64,000 nt of DNA, from the NCBI RefSeq assembly GCF_004118375.1, contig NZ_SDHX01000002.1, forward strand, positions 981,001 to 1,045,000. The letters are read 5' to 3'. The DNA comes from Oleiharenicola lentus. GTDB lineage: Bacteria > Verrucomicrobiota > Verrucomicrobiia > Opitutales > Opitutaceae. Below the pieces are notes generated by a model that was not told the origin of the DNA, ran no database searches, and worked only from the letters and a program-made list of their open reading frames with translations. Below are positions 8,890-17,200 of this stretch, piece by piece. The first letter of the stretch is position 1. Every line of letters starts with the position of its first letter. The position numbers were made by a program, and so were the translations under genes.

Positions 8890-9381
8890 TTACCTCTTCG
8901 GCTTGGCCCTGGCTCCGCCCTTCCAAAGTTGATTCAAAATGCCAATGCTCGGCCTTGCTAATCCGCGGCTGAGATTTGCCCATTCCGGATTGATTTCCGA
9001 GAAAGTCGTTTGGGCAAGCTTCACGATAAAAAAATCCTCGAAGCCCAAAGCTATTGACGGGAATTGCTCTCCTCCAGACATCTCCAAATGACGGATTTCC
9101 CTCCCCCGAGACAATTCGCATCGGTAAATATTCCAAATTAGATGACGATTCGTTCTGATTCCCAGTTTGAATTTTCGGAAATCATGGTGCGGAAACTTCC
9201 ATGTGAAATCTCGAACTCCTACAAATTGTAGCATCCAAAGACTCCGCTTCTCATTCTGCATAATATGATCTGACAATACGTAGATGTTCACTCCGCTGTC
9301 CCATTCAGCAAAGTCGACATCTACGAGATAGGCGTCTGAGAGGATAACCTTTAGCAACTTTGTTTTTTTTGCGGCGTTCAT
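8890..9381 (-). CDS. Putative immunity protein paired with toxin fragment
   Basis: A 163-residue protein without recognisable family. It is rich in aromatic and charged residues and lacks signal or membrane segments. Its ATG overlaps the stop of the upstream toxin-like gene by four bases, the arrangement usual for polymorphic toxin-immunity pairs. Base composition is lower in GC than the chromosome. The immunity role is inferred only from position, size and coupling. Confidence 0.55.
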   Translation of the reverse strand: MNAAKKTKLLKVILSDAYLVDVDFAEWDSGVNIYVLSDHIMQNEKRSLWMLQFVGVRDFTWKFPHHDFRKFKLGIRTNRHLIWNIYRCELSRGREIRHLEMSGGEQFPSIALGFEDFFIVKLAQTTFSEINPEWANLSRGLARPSIGILNQLWKGGARAKPKR

Positions 9382-9881
9382 TTCTTTGCCGGGATGTGAC
9401 CGGCATTCGACGACGAGTCAACCGGATGCCCGTTTCGATCAAAACCTTGTCCGGAGGAATCATAGATATGCCAATGTGGCTTTTGATTTCCAACCAATGC
9501 GTCTCCTGAATCGTAGACAACCGTTGCCCCTGTGCGCGGATGCCGAAAAACCTTACGCCCTGTCGATGTCGTTTCAACGAGTTTGAAACCGGCTGCTTCA
9601 AGTGCTTTTCGCCCCGAGTTGTAACTCGCACCGTGCAAAGTGACTTCTCTCAGGCCCAATCTGCGCAGTTGCTGTAAGCCTTTTAGTGAAACGCTTCCTC
9701 GACGAGCACTACCATTTATTGCAGATTTCCCGCGCGTGGCCTCACGCGAGACTGCTGCGTCCATCGCGGCATCTCCCATTTTTAGTCCTGCGTTTACGAG
9801 TGCTTCAAGTCGATCGGTCCATTCCACGCCCATTGACTCAGCCATTTCCTCCAGTGCGATGCGCCTAATCCCGGCCCCCAC
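9378..9881 (-). CDS. Polymorphic-toxin C-terminal fragment (putative)
   Basis: The 167-residue frame has an Ala/Arg-rich N-terminal part and a compact C-terminal domain. That domain contains the run RKVFRHPRTGATVVYDSG followed by KPHWHIYDSSG and DRNGHPVD. Such tips, with a conserved PHWHIYD-like motif, resemble C-terminal domains of bacterial contact or secreted toxins. The large delivery portion (RHS or similar) is absent, so this is probably an orphan toxin module left by recombination. Downstream sits a coupled immunity-like gene. I cannot name the toxin family with certainty. Confidence 0.5.
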   Translation of the reverse strand: MGAGIRRIALEEMAESMGVEWTDRLEALVNAGLKMGDAAMDAAVSREATRGKSAINGSARRGSVSLKGLQQLRRLGLREVTLHGASYNSGRKALEAAGFKLVETTSTGRKVFRHPRTGATVVYDSGDALVGNQKPHWHIYDSSGQGFDRNGHPVDSSSNAGHIPAKK

Positions 9882-9973
9882 GAAATGGGCTCAACGATAA
9901 TGAGGCCTAGTGATTTTACCGGTCTGCCGTCCGAATGGTGGAAAAATTAACCTGAACATATCGTCTGCCGCAC

Positions 9974-10495
9974 ATGAATAAATTGATTCTGCTTTTAGGT
10001 CTGATCGCATTGAGCCGCTGTGATGCGAGTTCAGATTATTTTGTTCTCGGGAGAAAAAACACGGAGTTGATCACGGCATTCTCAAGAAATGAGAGATTTT
10101 CCGCCTCCGCGGAAGAGATTTCGTTCCAAGCGACAATCAATGGTGTTCAATGTACGCTTGTGTACAGAATGCAGGACGGTTTCTCCGTTTCGGCGCTGTG
10201 TTTTGTGTCTACCCAGAACCTTAAATTTGCAGAAGGACTTAAAAAATATTCAGCTTTGATGCAGGCTCTCGATTCTAGTGTAAGTCAGCGCGTGGTTCTG
10301 AGATTAAACGGAGTTCAGCTGCTAGGGGAAAGGTTACAGTTGGAGACGCCATTTAACTACATCCGTATTTCAGGAGAATGGAATACAGACTACGACTTTG
10401 AAGCTAGGCTGGATGGCTCCTTCCAAGAGGGTTCCATGGAAACATCGGAAGTCAGTAATTTAAGCATAACGATATCAAAAAAGATGAAGCTCTAG
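9974..10495 (+). CDS. Hypothetical exported protein
   Basis: A 173-residue protein with a short hydrophobic N-terminus (LILLLGLIALSRC) that could be a signal peptide; the Cys is placed like a lipobox but LSRC is not a good match. The mature part is beta-rich and unassigned. The gene is distinctly A+T-richer than the chromosome, indicating transfer with the surrounding island. Confidence 0.55.
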   Translation: MNKLILLLGLIALSRCDASSDYFVLGRKNTELITAFSRNERFSASAEEISFQATINGVQCTLVYRMQDGFSVSALCFVSTQNLKFAEGLKKYSALMQALDSSVSQRVVLRLNGVQLLGERLQLETPFNYIRISGEWNTDYDFEARLDGSFQEGSMETSEVSNLSITISKKMKL

Positions 10496-10705
10496 TGTAG
10501 TGCCCCGTAATTAACTCGGCATAAGGCTGCGTGAGCGCTTGGAGGGTAGCCGCCGCCGAGAGTTACTTCATCCGCGGACTTGCCGCATTTGCTCTGACGT
10601 TTCTGGCCGGCCTTTGGCTTTCGTGAAGCCCACTCGTCAGGAAGCTGGATGGCGTTTACTGGGCCGGGTGATTTGAGAGCGCCGACGTGACGGCACATGG
10701 GGAAT

Positions 10706-10737
10706 TCGGACGGGGTCAGGCCGTTGTTTGTTGATTA
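10706..10737 (-). repeat. Right 32-bp inverted repeat of nested island
   Basis: Exact reverse complement of 8779-8810. It closes the ~1.96 kb segment containing the toxin-like pair and the exported protein. Confidence 0.8.
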
Positions 10738-10797
10738 CGTACGGTTCCGGGTAAACGCCGCCTCGGGCGCCCCCCCGGTCTTGGCAGTAATCTAAGC

Positions 10798-10928
10798 CAA
10801 CTCATCGTTCCCAAATGTGATTTTGGACAACTTGTGGTTCCCTCAGCCTGTTTGATTAAAAACGGGCCCGCTCGGAGCACATGCGCAACTTGTGGTTCCC
10901 GTCAGCGCGATTTGTGGTCACATCGACA
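10798..10928 (-). repeat. Putative transposon right end with four TnsB-like sites
   Basis: The 15-bp word caacttgtggttccc is exact at 10828-10842 and 10886-10900. A 12/15 match lies at 10798-10812 (caactcatcgttccc), and a weaker one (cgatttgtggtcac) at about 10908-10921. Read from the chromosome side the end begins TGTCGATG, consistent with the terminal TGT of Tn7-like elements. Spacings of 30, 58 and ~22 bp resemble an asymmetrical transposase-binding array. Binding is inferred. Confidence 0.6.
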
Positions 10929-10943
10929 AGAATGTGTCGGGGC

Positions 10944-13484
10944 TCACGCCGACGGTGGCTCTCCGAGGACTACCGCCAAGGCTTTCAGCAATTCCGCTTC
11001 GCTGTATGGTTTGTGCAGCACGATCCTCACGCCGAATGCCTTCCAGTCCACCTCCGTCGCCGGACGGGAGCCGCTATCCATCAGCCCGGTCACCAGGATG
11101 ACCGGAACCTTGGAGCTCACCTCGCGGATGTGGCGGGCAAGGTCCCGGCCGCTCATCCTTGGCATCATCTCGTCCACGATGGCGGCGGCAAAATCACCGT
11201 GTTGCGCCTGAAACTCGCGCCACCCGTCCTGCCCGTCCACCGCCTCTACCGGACAGAATCCGCGTCCGGTGAGCACCCGGGAGGTGATAAGCCGGATGGG
11301 CTCCTCGTCGTCCACGACCAGAATTTTTCGGCCCTCCCCCTGCAATACCGGTCCTGACGCGACGACGGGGTCTCGCCGGACTTCGGTCACCGCCGCAGGG
11401 AGGATCACCTCGAAGGTCGTGCCCTCGTTTTCCTTGGTGTGCACTTGGATGACACCTCCGTGGTCACGGACGATGCCATATACCGTGGAAAGGCCCAGTC
11501 CGGTGCCCTTGCCACGCGGCTTCGTGGTGAAGAACGGCTCGAAAATGTGGTCCAACACCTCCGGTGGAATACCCGTGCCGGTGTCGGTCACCGTGATCGC
11601 GACGTATTCGCCGGGCTTGAGCGGGGCCAACGCCGGATCAACCGGGGCCACGACCGGATGGTTCCGGGCCTTGATGGTGAGCATGCCGCCCGCGGGCATG
11701 GCGTCGCGGGCGTTAACCGCGAGGTTGAGCAACACCTGATGCAGCTGGGTGAGATCGCCCACGACGGGGAAAACATCGCGGGGAGTGTCGTATTCGATCG
11801 TGATGTTGCGCGGGAAGGTCTCCTCGATAAGTCGCACGAGGTCCTTGAGCAGATGGCGCGGCTGCACCTCGGTGCGCTCGCCGCCCTCCATGCCCCGGGC
11901 AAAGGTGAGCACTTGGCGCACGATGCCGGCGCCGCGCTGCGCCGCGTTTTCCACGGTCTCGACATAGCGGCGCGCATTCGCGTCGGGATAGCGGATCTTG
12001 AGCAGCTCGATCGAGAGCAGGATCGGCGTCAGCACATTGTTCAGGTCGTGCGCGATGCCACTCGCCAGCATCCCGATACTTTCCAGACGCTGGGCTCGGG
12101 CCAGCTGTTGCCCGAGCTGTTTCTCGGCGGTGATGTCCTGCTTGATGGCGACGTAATGCGCCAGAGCGCCGTCTTCGCCGCGCACGGGAGCAATCGTCAT
12201 GCGCTCATTATATTGGCTGCCGTCCTTACGCTGGTTTAAAACCTCGCCGGTCCAAACTTCTCCTCGCTTGATGGCCCCCCACATAGCGGCGTAAAACTCC
12301 GGCCGATGCCGGCCCGACTTGAGGATGCGGGGATTTTTCCCGATCACCTCCTCCGATCTGTATCCCGTGAGCACGGTGAAGCCCGGGTTGACCCACTGGA
12401 TCACACCCTCTGGGTCGGTGACCAACCAGCCAACCGGCGCCGCCTGCACGGCAGTTTCCAAAAGACGCAGATTATCCAACGCGTCATGCTTTTCGGACTC
12501 GTCGCGGATGATCAACAGCAGGTGGGGTGTTCTTTCGTGAATGAACCGCACCATCCGTGCTTCCAGCCAGATTGCCTTGCCATAGACCGTGGTCACAGGG
12601 CCCCGGTGAAACGTCTCCTTTCCGGTAGCCAAGGTCTCCTCGGCTAGCGCCAGCAAGCCGTGCCGCCGCCATGATTCCAGCTGGCGAAAATTCACCTGTA
12701 GCACACTGGGCAGGCTCGCACCAACGATCCGCGCCGCCGACTCGTTGGCCAACACGGTCCTGCCATCCTGCCGGAAGACGAGGACCCCCATAGGGGAAGA
12801 ATCCAGCACCGCCGTGGCAAAGGCCAGGGAGTCGGCCGAGCGGGCTTCGGCGTTTTTGAGGTCATTGATGTCGGTATGGGTGCCAAGCATACGCAGGGGC
12901 CTTCCCTGACCATCGCGCTCGACCAACCGGCCGAGCGAGAGGATCCACCGCCAGTTGCCATCGGCGGTTCTCTGCCGGAACTCCACGCGATATGCATCCA
13001 ACCGGCCGGCGACGTAGTCGCTGTAAACTTGGAAGACCTTCTCCCGGTCATCCGGGTGCAACCGGTCATGCCAGGCGGCGTTGGTTTCGCGGAAAGTTTT
13101 CGGATCGTAGCCGAGCATAGCGGCATAGGTGTCGTTCACCACTGCCTCTCCGGTCTGGACGTTCAAGTCGTAGAGCCCTTGGTTGGCCGCCTCCAAGGCG
13201 AGCACCAGCCGCTGCTGACTCACCTGAAGTTCCGCCTCCACGGTGACATGGCGGGAGTCCAGGCGCTTGATCAGCGCATAAAGCAAGCCGGTGGTTACAG
13301 CGACAAACACCAAGCCCTTGGCGGAATCAAGAAGCCACCCAGCGTGTCCTTCCTCAGTCCAAAGCATCAGCAAACCGTCCCCCGCCACCACCCAGAGGGC
13401 CGAGTAGATGGCATAGAGCAGAACCACCTTGAAGGGGGAATCGGGACGGGTAAAAGCCATGATGCGTGGTGTATTCATCGGCAT
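10944..13484 (-). CDS. Hybrid sensor histidine kinase with three PAS-like domains and a receiver
   Basis: An 846-residue membrane sensor. Two hydrophobic helices lie at ~18-40 and ~50-70. PAS-type sensing domains follow at about 85-210, 218-335 and 340-460. The HisKA phosphoacceptor is H479 in GIAHDLNNVL. The HATPase domain has the N-box NLAVNARDAMP and the G-box GKGTGLGLST. A C-terminal receiver carries VVDDEEP, the phosphoacceptor D771 in IVDEMMP and the conserved Lys in LHKPYS. It probably autophosphorylates and passes phosphate to its own receiver. No separate response regulator is adjacent. The transposon end lies just past its stop codon without interrupting it. Confidence 0.92.
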   Translation of the reverse strand: MPMNTPRIMAFTRPDSPFKVVLLYAIYSALWVVAGDGLLMLWTEEGHAGWLLDSAKGLVFVAVTTGLLYALIKRLDSRHVTVEAELQVSQQRLVLALEAANQGLYDLNVQTGEAVVNDTYAAMLGYDPKTFRETNAAWHDRLHPDDREKVFQVYSDYVAGRLDAYRVEFRQRTADGNWRWILSLGRLVERDGQGRPLRMLGTHTDINDLKNAEARSADSLAFATAVLDSSPMGVLVFRQDGRTVLANESAARIVGASLPSVLQVNFRQLESWRRHGLLALAEETLATGKETFHRGPVTTVYGKAIWLEARMVRFIHERTPHLLLIIRDESEKHDALDNLRLLETAVQAAPVGWLVTDPEGVIQWVNPGFTVLTGYRSEEVIGKNPRILKSGRHRPEFYAAMWGAIKRGEVWTGEVLNQRKDGSQYNERMTIAPVRGEDGALAHYVAIKQDITAEKQLGQQLARAQRLESIGMLASGIAHDLNNVLTPILLSIELLKIRYPDANARRYVETVENAAQRGAGIVRQVLTFARGMEGGERTEVQPRHLLKDLVRLIEETFPRNITIEYDTPRDVFPVVGDLTQLHQVLLNLAVNARDAMPAGGMLTIKARNHPVVAPVDPALAPLKPGEYVAITVTDTGTGIPPEVLDHIFEPFFTTKPRGKGTGLGLSTVYGIVRDHGGVIQVHTKENEGTTFEVILPAAVTEVRRDPVVASGPVLQGEGRKILVVDDEEPIRLITSRVLTGRGFCPVEAVDGQDGWREFQAQHGDFAAAIVDEMMPRMSGRDLARHIREVSSKVPVILVTGLMDSGSRPATEVDWKAFGVRIVLHKPYSEAELLKALAVVLGEPPSA

Positions 13485-13553
13485 GACGGGCCCACATCAT
13501 GCCGTTTCCGCTCCCATAATACTGCGCAGATGTTGCCCAAGCCAAGGCCCGAA

Positions 13554-14207
13554 TCAACGGGCTGCAACCACCTGCCGGCGGCTTCTCGCCGGGAAAAGCG
13601 TGCGGCAGATTTCGCAGACCGTGCCGTCGCAACCGCGGGCGGTGCAGTGTTCGCGGCCGTAGAAGATAATCCGCAAGTGCAGCTGGTTCCAGTGCGCCTC
13701 GGGGAAAAGCCGCTTCAGGTCGCGCTCAGTCCGCTCGACGCTGCGGCCTTCACTCAGTTTCCACCGCTCGGCCAGCCGATGGATATGCGTATCCACCGGA
13801 AAGGCCGGCACGCCCCAGGCCTGGCTCATGACGACCGACGCCGTCTTGTGGCCCACCCCGGGCAACGCCTCCAGTTCCTCGAAGGTTCGCGGCACCGCGC
13901 CGCCGTGGCGCTCCATGATCAGCCGCGAGAGCTCGCTCACGGCCTTGGCTTTCTGGGGCGACAGGCCGCAGGGGCGGATGATCCCCTGGATTTTCGCCAC
14001 CGGCACGCGCGCCACGCCGGCGGGATTGTCGGCCAAGGCCCACAGGTGCGGGGTGACCTCGTTCACGCGCTTGTCGGTGCACTGCGCCGACAGGACCACC
14101 GCGACGAGCAGCGTGTAGGGATCGCGATGGTCGAGCGGGATCGGCGTCTCGGGATAAAGCTCCGCGAGGCGACGATCAACGTAGGCGGCGCGTTCGGCTT
14201 TGGTCAT
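13554..14207 (-). CDS. nth: Endonuclease III (DNA glycosylase/AP lyase)
   Basis: This 217-residue base-excision repair enzyme removes oxidised pyrimidines and nicks abasic sites. The helix-hairpin-helix is LPGVGHKTASVV with the catalytic Lys at 121, and the catalytic Asp is D139 in VDTHIHR, matching E. coli K120/D138. Four cysteines follow near the C-terminus, but their spacing is C-x4-C-x4-C-x2-C rather than the classical C-x6-C-x2-C-x5-C iron-sulphur cluster loop. The ATG at 14207 gives the usual length; an in-frame reading further upstream enters the nuclease gene and is rejected. Confidence 0.92.
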   Translation of the reverse strand: MTKAERAAYVDRRLAELYPETPIPLDHRDPYTLLVAVVLSAQCTDKRVNEVTPHLWALADNPAGVARVPVAKIQGIIRPCGLSPQKAKAVSELSRLIMERHGGAVPRTFEELEALPGVGHKTASVVMSQAWGVPAFPVDTHIHRLAERWKLSEGRSVERTERDLKRLFPEAHWNQLHLRIIFYGREHCTARGCDGTVCEICRTLFPARSRRQVVAAR

Positions 14208-14229
14208 GAACCGGGGCACGCAACCACGC

Positions 14230-14260
14230 GGCGGGGAAAAGGCAACCGCCCTTCCCCGCC
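14230..14260 (-). terminator. Hairpin between secreted nuclease gene and nth
   Basis: The arms ggcggggaaaaggc and gccnttccccgcc form a strong stem just after the nuclease stop codon and before nth. No run of T follows, so termination is likely but not proven. Confidence 0.5.
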
Positions 14261-14269
14261 CGGGTCCGC

Positions 14270-17200
14270 TCACTCGGACGGCTGAACCAGAGTGCCGTTG
14301 CCGTTGACCGTGAGCCGGTCGGCGATCACACCGCCCGTCAGCGTGCTGTTGCCGTTGACCGTGACGGTGCCGGACGGCGCCGTCACGTAGCCGGAGAGGG
14401 CGACGTTGCCGTTCAAGGTCAGACCGCCCGCGGCGAGGTTGAGTTCGAGCCACTCCGGGTGCAACGGGTCGCCGGCTGAGCCGTTGAGCGAGATGCCGTT
14501 GGCCAAATTCAGCATGACCGGGCCGACGATGACCAGTCGGCTGCTGCCGTTGAGCGTGAGGCCCTGGAGGTTGTAAACCACGGGCTCGGTGCCACCGGCG
14601 ACGCCGAACACGAAGCGGCTGCTGCCGTTGGCCGTAAACGAGCCGTAGGTGCCGGGTGGCACCGCCAGCTCGCCCGCGTTGCCGTTCAACGTGAGGTTCC
14701 GGAGGGTCGCGAAGTCACCCGGAGTCTGGCCGGCCGAGTGGATCGAGACGTTACGCGTGCCGGTGGGAGCCGGCGGAGCGACGACCACGGGCAGCGTGAG
14801 CGCATCCGTGCGACGGACGACATGCCGCAGCACCGCGCCGCCGTTGAGCGTGATCGTGTGGTCCGACGGCGCAGCCGCGCCGCTACCGTCGACCGTGCCG
14901 CCATAGGCCGGCTGACCGTTGAGCCGCACGGTCGGCGTGCCCGGCACCAACAGGTCACCTGACACCCAGGCGCTACCGTTCAGCGTGACGCTTTCCGGCA
15001 ACAGCACCTGCACCGAACCGTCGAGACCGCCGTTGAGCACCGGCGCGTGCCGCACGAGCGCGGTGATGCTCACCACCAGCGAATCGCTCAGCGATCCAGT
15101 GTAATCCGGATGATTGATCGTCGCGGTCACGGGATAAACCCCGGGATTGACCGGCGGCGTCAGCGAACCGTCATAGGTGATGACCACCGGAAGTCCGGCC
15201 GGAACCGTCGCGGCCGTGACGACGCGCGGGGTGCCGTCGTAAGTCTGGGTCAGACCGCTCAGCGTCAGGTTGGCCGGCGCCGGGTTCACCGTCAGCTGCA
15301 CCGCGCCGCTGGTCGTGCTGCCGGCGCTGTTGGTGATCACGACATCGTAGGAGCCGGCGTCGGCCGTCACCGGATTGGCGATCGTGTAGCTCGCCCCGTC
15401 GGCGCCGGGGAGGTCCACGCCGTTGCGGCGCCATTGGTAGGTCGGCGCGGGATAACCGATGACCTCCACGCTGAAGGTCACGCTGTCACCGACGGTGACT
15501 GTCTGCGCCGCAGGCCCGGTGACAATCGTCGGAGCCGCCGTAAGGTTCAGGCCCACGAGGACGGGGTCGTGGTCGGAATAGCGGTAGGGCGTGCCGGTGT
15601 TGATCGCCTGTTGCGCGGGTGACTTGTCCTCGGTGTTGTAGTCGTAGTAGATCGGCTCGTCGGAGTTGACGTGCCAGGTGGCCGCGCCGGTGACCTGCGC
15701 CGCGAGACTCGGGCTTGCGAGCGCGTGGTCGAGGTGGCCAAAGGCACCGTCAAACGCGTAGGAATACCCCTCGGCGCCTTCGTAGAGCTCGGTCAGGTTG
15801 ACATAGCCGGCGCCCTTGAGCGCGGTGATGGGATCTTCCTGCGCGTAGGCGTTCAGATCGCCGATGATCAGGAAGTCCGGATCGCCGCTGCCGGTCGGGT
15901 CGGTGGCGAGCCAGGCCGCGAGCGCCTCGGCTTCGCGCGTGCGGAGCCAGTTGTTGGCGCCCTGACCGTCGCCCTGGTCGATGTTGGGGTTGGGCACGAT
16001 GCCGTCGCTCATGCTCGAGACGCTGGCCTTGGCGCGGAAGTGGTTGATCGAAACCGTGAGCACGGCGCCGGTCGCCTTTTCGCGGAAGGTCTGCGCGAGC
16101 GGATTGCGCGCGTGGTTGTTGAAGTAGGGACTGCTCAGCATCGCCGGGGCGCCGACCGTCTCGACCGTTTCCAGGCGGTAGATGAACGCGCAGTGGATAA
16201 CGTCGGTGACGATGTTCACCGCCGCGGCATCAACGTAGGCGTAGGTCGTGCCCGCGGGGGCGGCGGCGTTGAGCGCCGCCACCAGCTGCGCGAGCGCGCT
16301 GGTCGGGCCGAAGCCGTCGTTCTCCACCTCGGTCAGGCCCATGATGTCGGGCGCCTGCGCCAGGATGGCGGCCACGGTCTTGGCGAGCTGACGCTGGTAT
16401 TCCTCAAAGTTGGTGGCTCCGCGGCTGGTCGGGAAACCGCCGCCGGCTCCGTCACCGTTGAAGAGGTTCAACACGTTGCCGATCGTGACTTTCAACGCAC
16501 CGCCGACCGCCGGCGGCGCCGCGGTCCGGGCGTTGGCGCGGCTGAAGACCGGCGCTGAGTCCGGCTGGAGCATGAACGCTCCGAACTGATAGGTGAGCAC
16601 GCCGCTCGCACCTGTGGTGGTGTCGCCCGTGCGGAGCGTCGCCCCCAAGCCGTCGTCGAAGAGGTAGGGCGTCGGGTCCGGATTTGAGCGCGAGGTGCCG
16701 TCGTCGAGCAGGATCTGGTTGAGACGGTTGGCCGCGAGCCGGGCCTGCGCCGGCGCGCCGGGTGCCACGATGTTGGTGGGCTGGAAGAGCCGGCCATTGG
16801 CAAGAATCACCTGGCCGAAGCGGCCGAGATCGTAGTTGTCGGTGACCGTGAGCGTCTGCGGCAGGCTGATGCGCATGCCTTCGTAGCGCTCCAGGTGACC
16901 CGACGCGGGCAACGGCAACGTGACCGACATTGCGGCGGGCAACGCCGCCGTGCCGTCCACACCGATGGCCACGACCGAATCCACTTCGGTGAGGCTGTTG
17001 AATTCCGTGGCCTTGCCCGTGACCGTGACCACATCGCCGACGTTCAGCGCGGCGGCCGTGGCGGCCAGCGGCGAACTGGAACCGAGGAACACATAGACGC
17101 CCTCGGAGGTGGCCGGATCGGAGTCGGCGTTGGCGTCGAGTTCCTGCACGAAGAACCCGTCGCGGGTGCCGAGCGCGCCCGTGAAGAACCCGGTCACCAC

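Larger units (their letters stand above)
1..10928. mobile_element. Tn7-like transposon (TnsAB fusion type), left end outside window
   Basis: Core genes for a TnsA-TnsB fusion, a TnsC-like ATPase and a TniQ/TnsD-like protein lie in one operon at 1515-6707, followed by cargo to about 10797. At 10798-10928 four related 15-bp motifs precede a terminal ACA, as expected for TnsB sites at a Tn7-like end. The end falls 16 bp beyond the stop codon of a chromosomal kinase gene. The same motif was not found in the first 1.5 kb, so the left end is probably before base 1. No Cas genes or CRISPR array are present, so targeting presumably depends on TniQ/TnsD. The gene core is certain; the exact right boundary is an inference. 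Confidence 0.75.
10496..10943. other. Intergenic region holding island edge and transposon end
   Basis: No convincing gene is seen; a 68-codon reverse frame at 10492-10698 lacks support. The stretch contains the right inverted repeat (10706-10737) and the TnsB-like site cluster (10798-10928). The stop codon of the flanking kinase gene begins the chromosome side at 10944-10946. Confidence 0.6.

Noticed and set aside
10492-10698. 68-codon reverse open frame
   Set aside because: No family support and overlapping the island edge; composition is not convincing.
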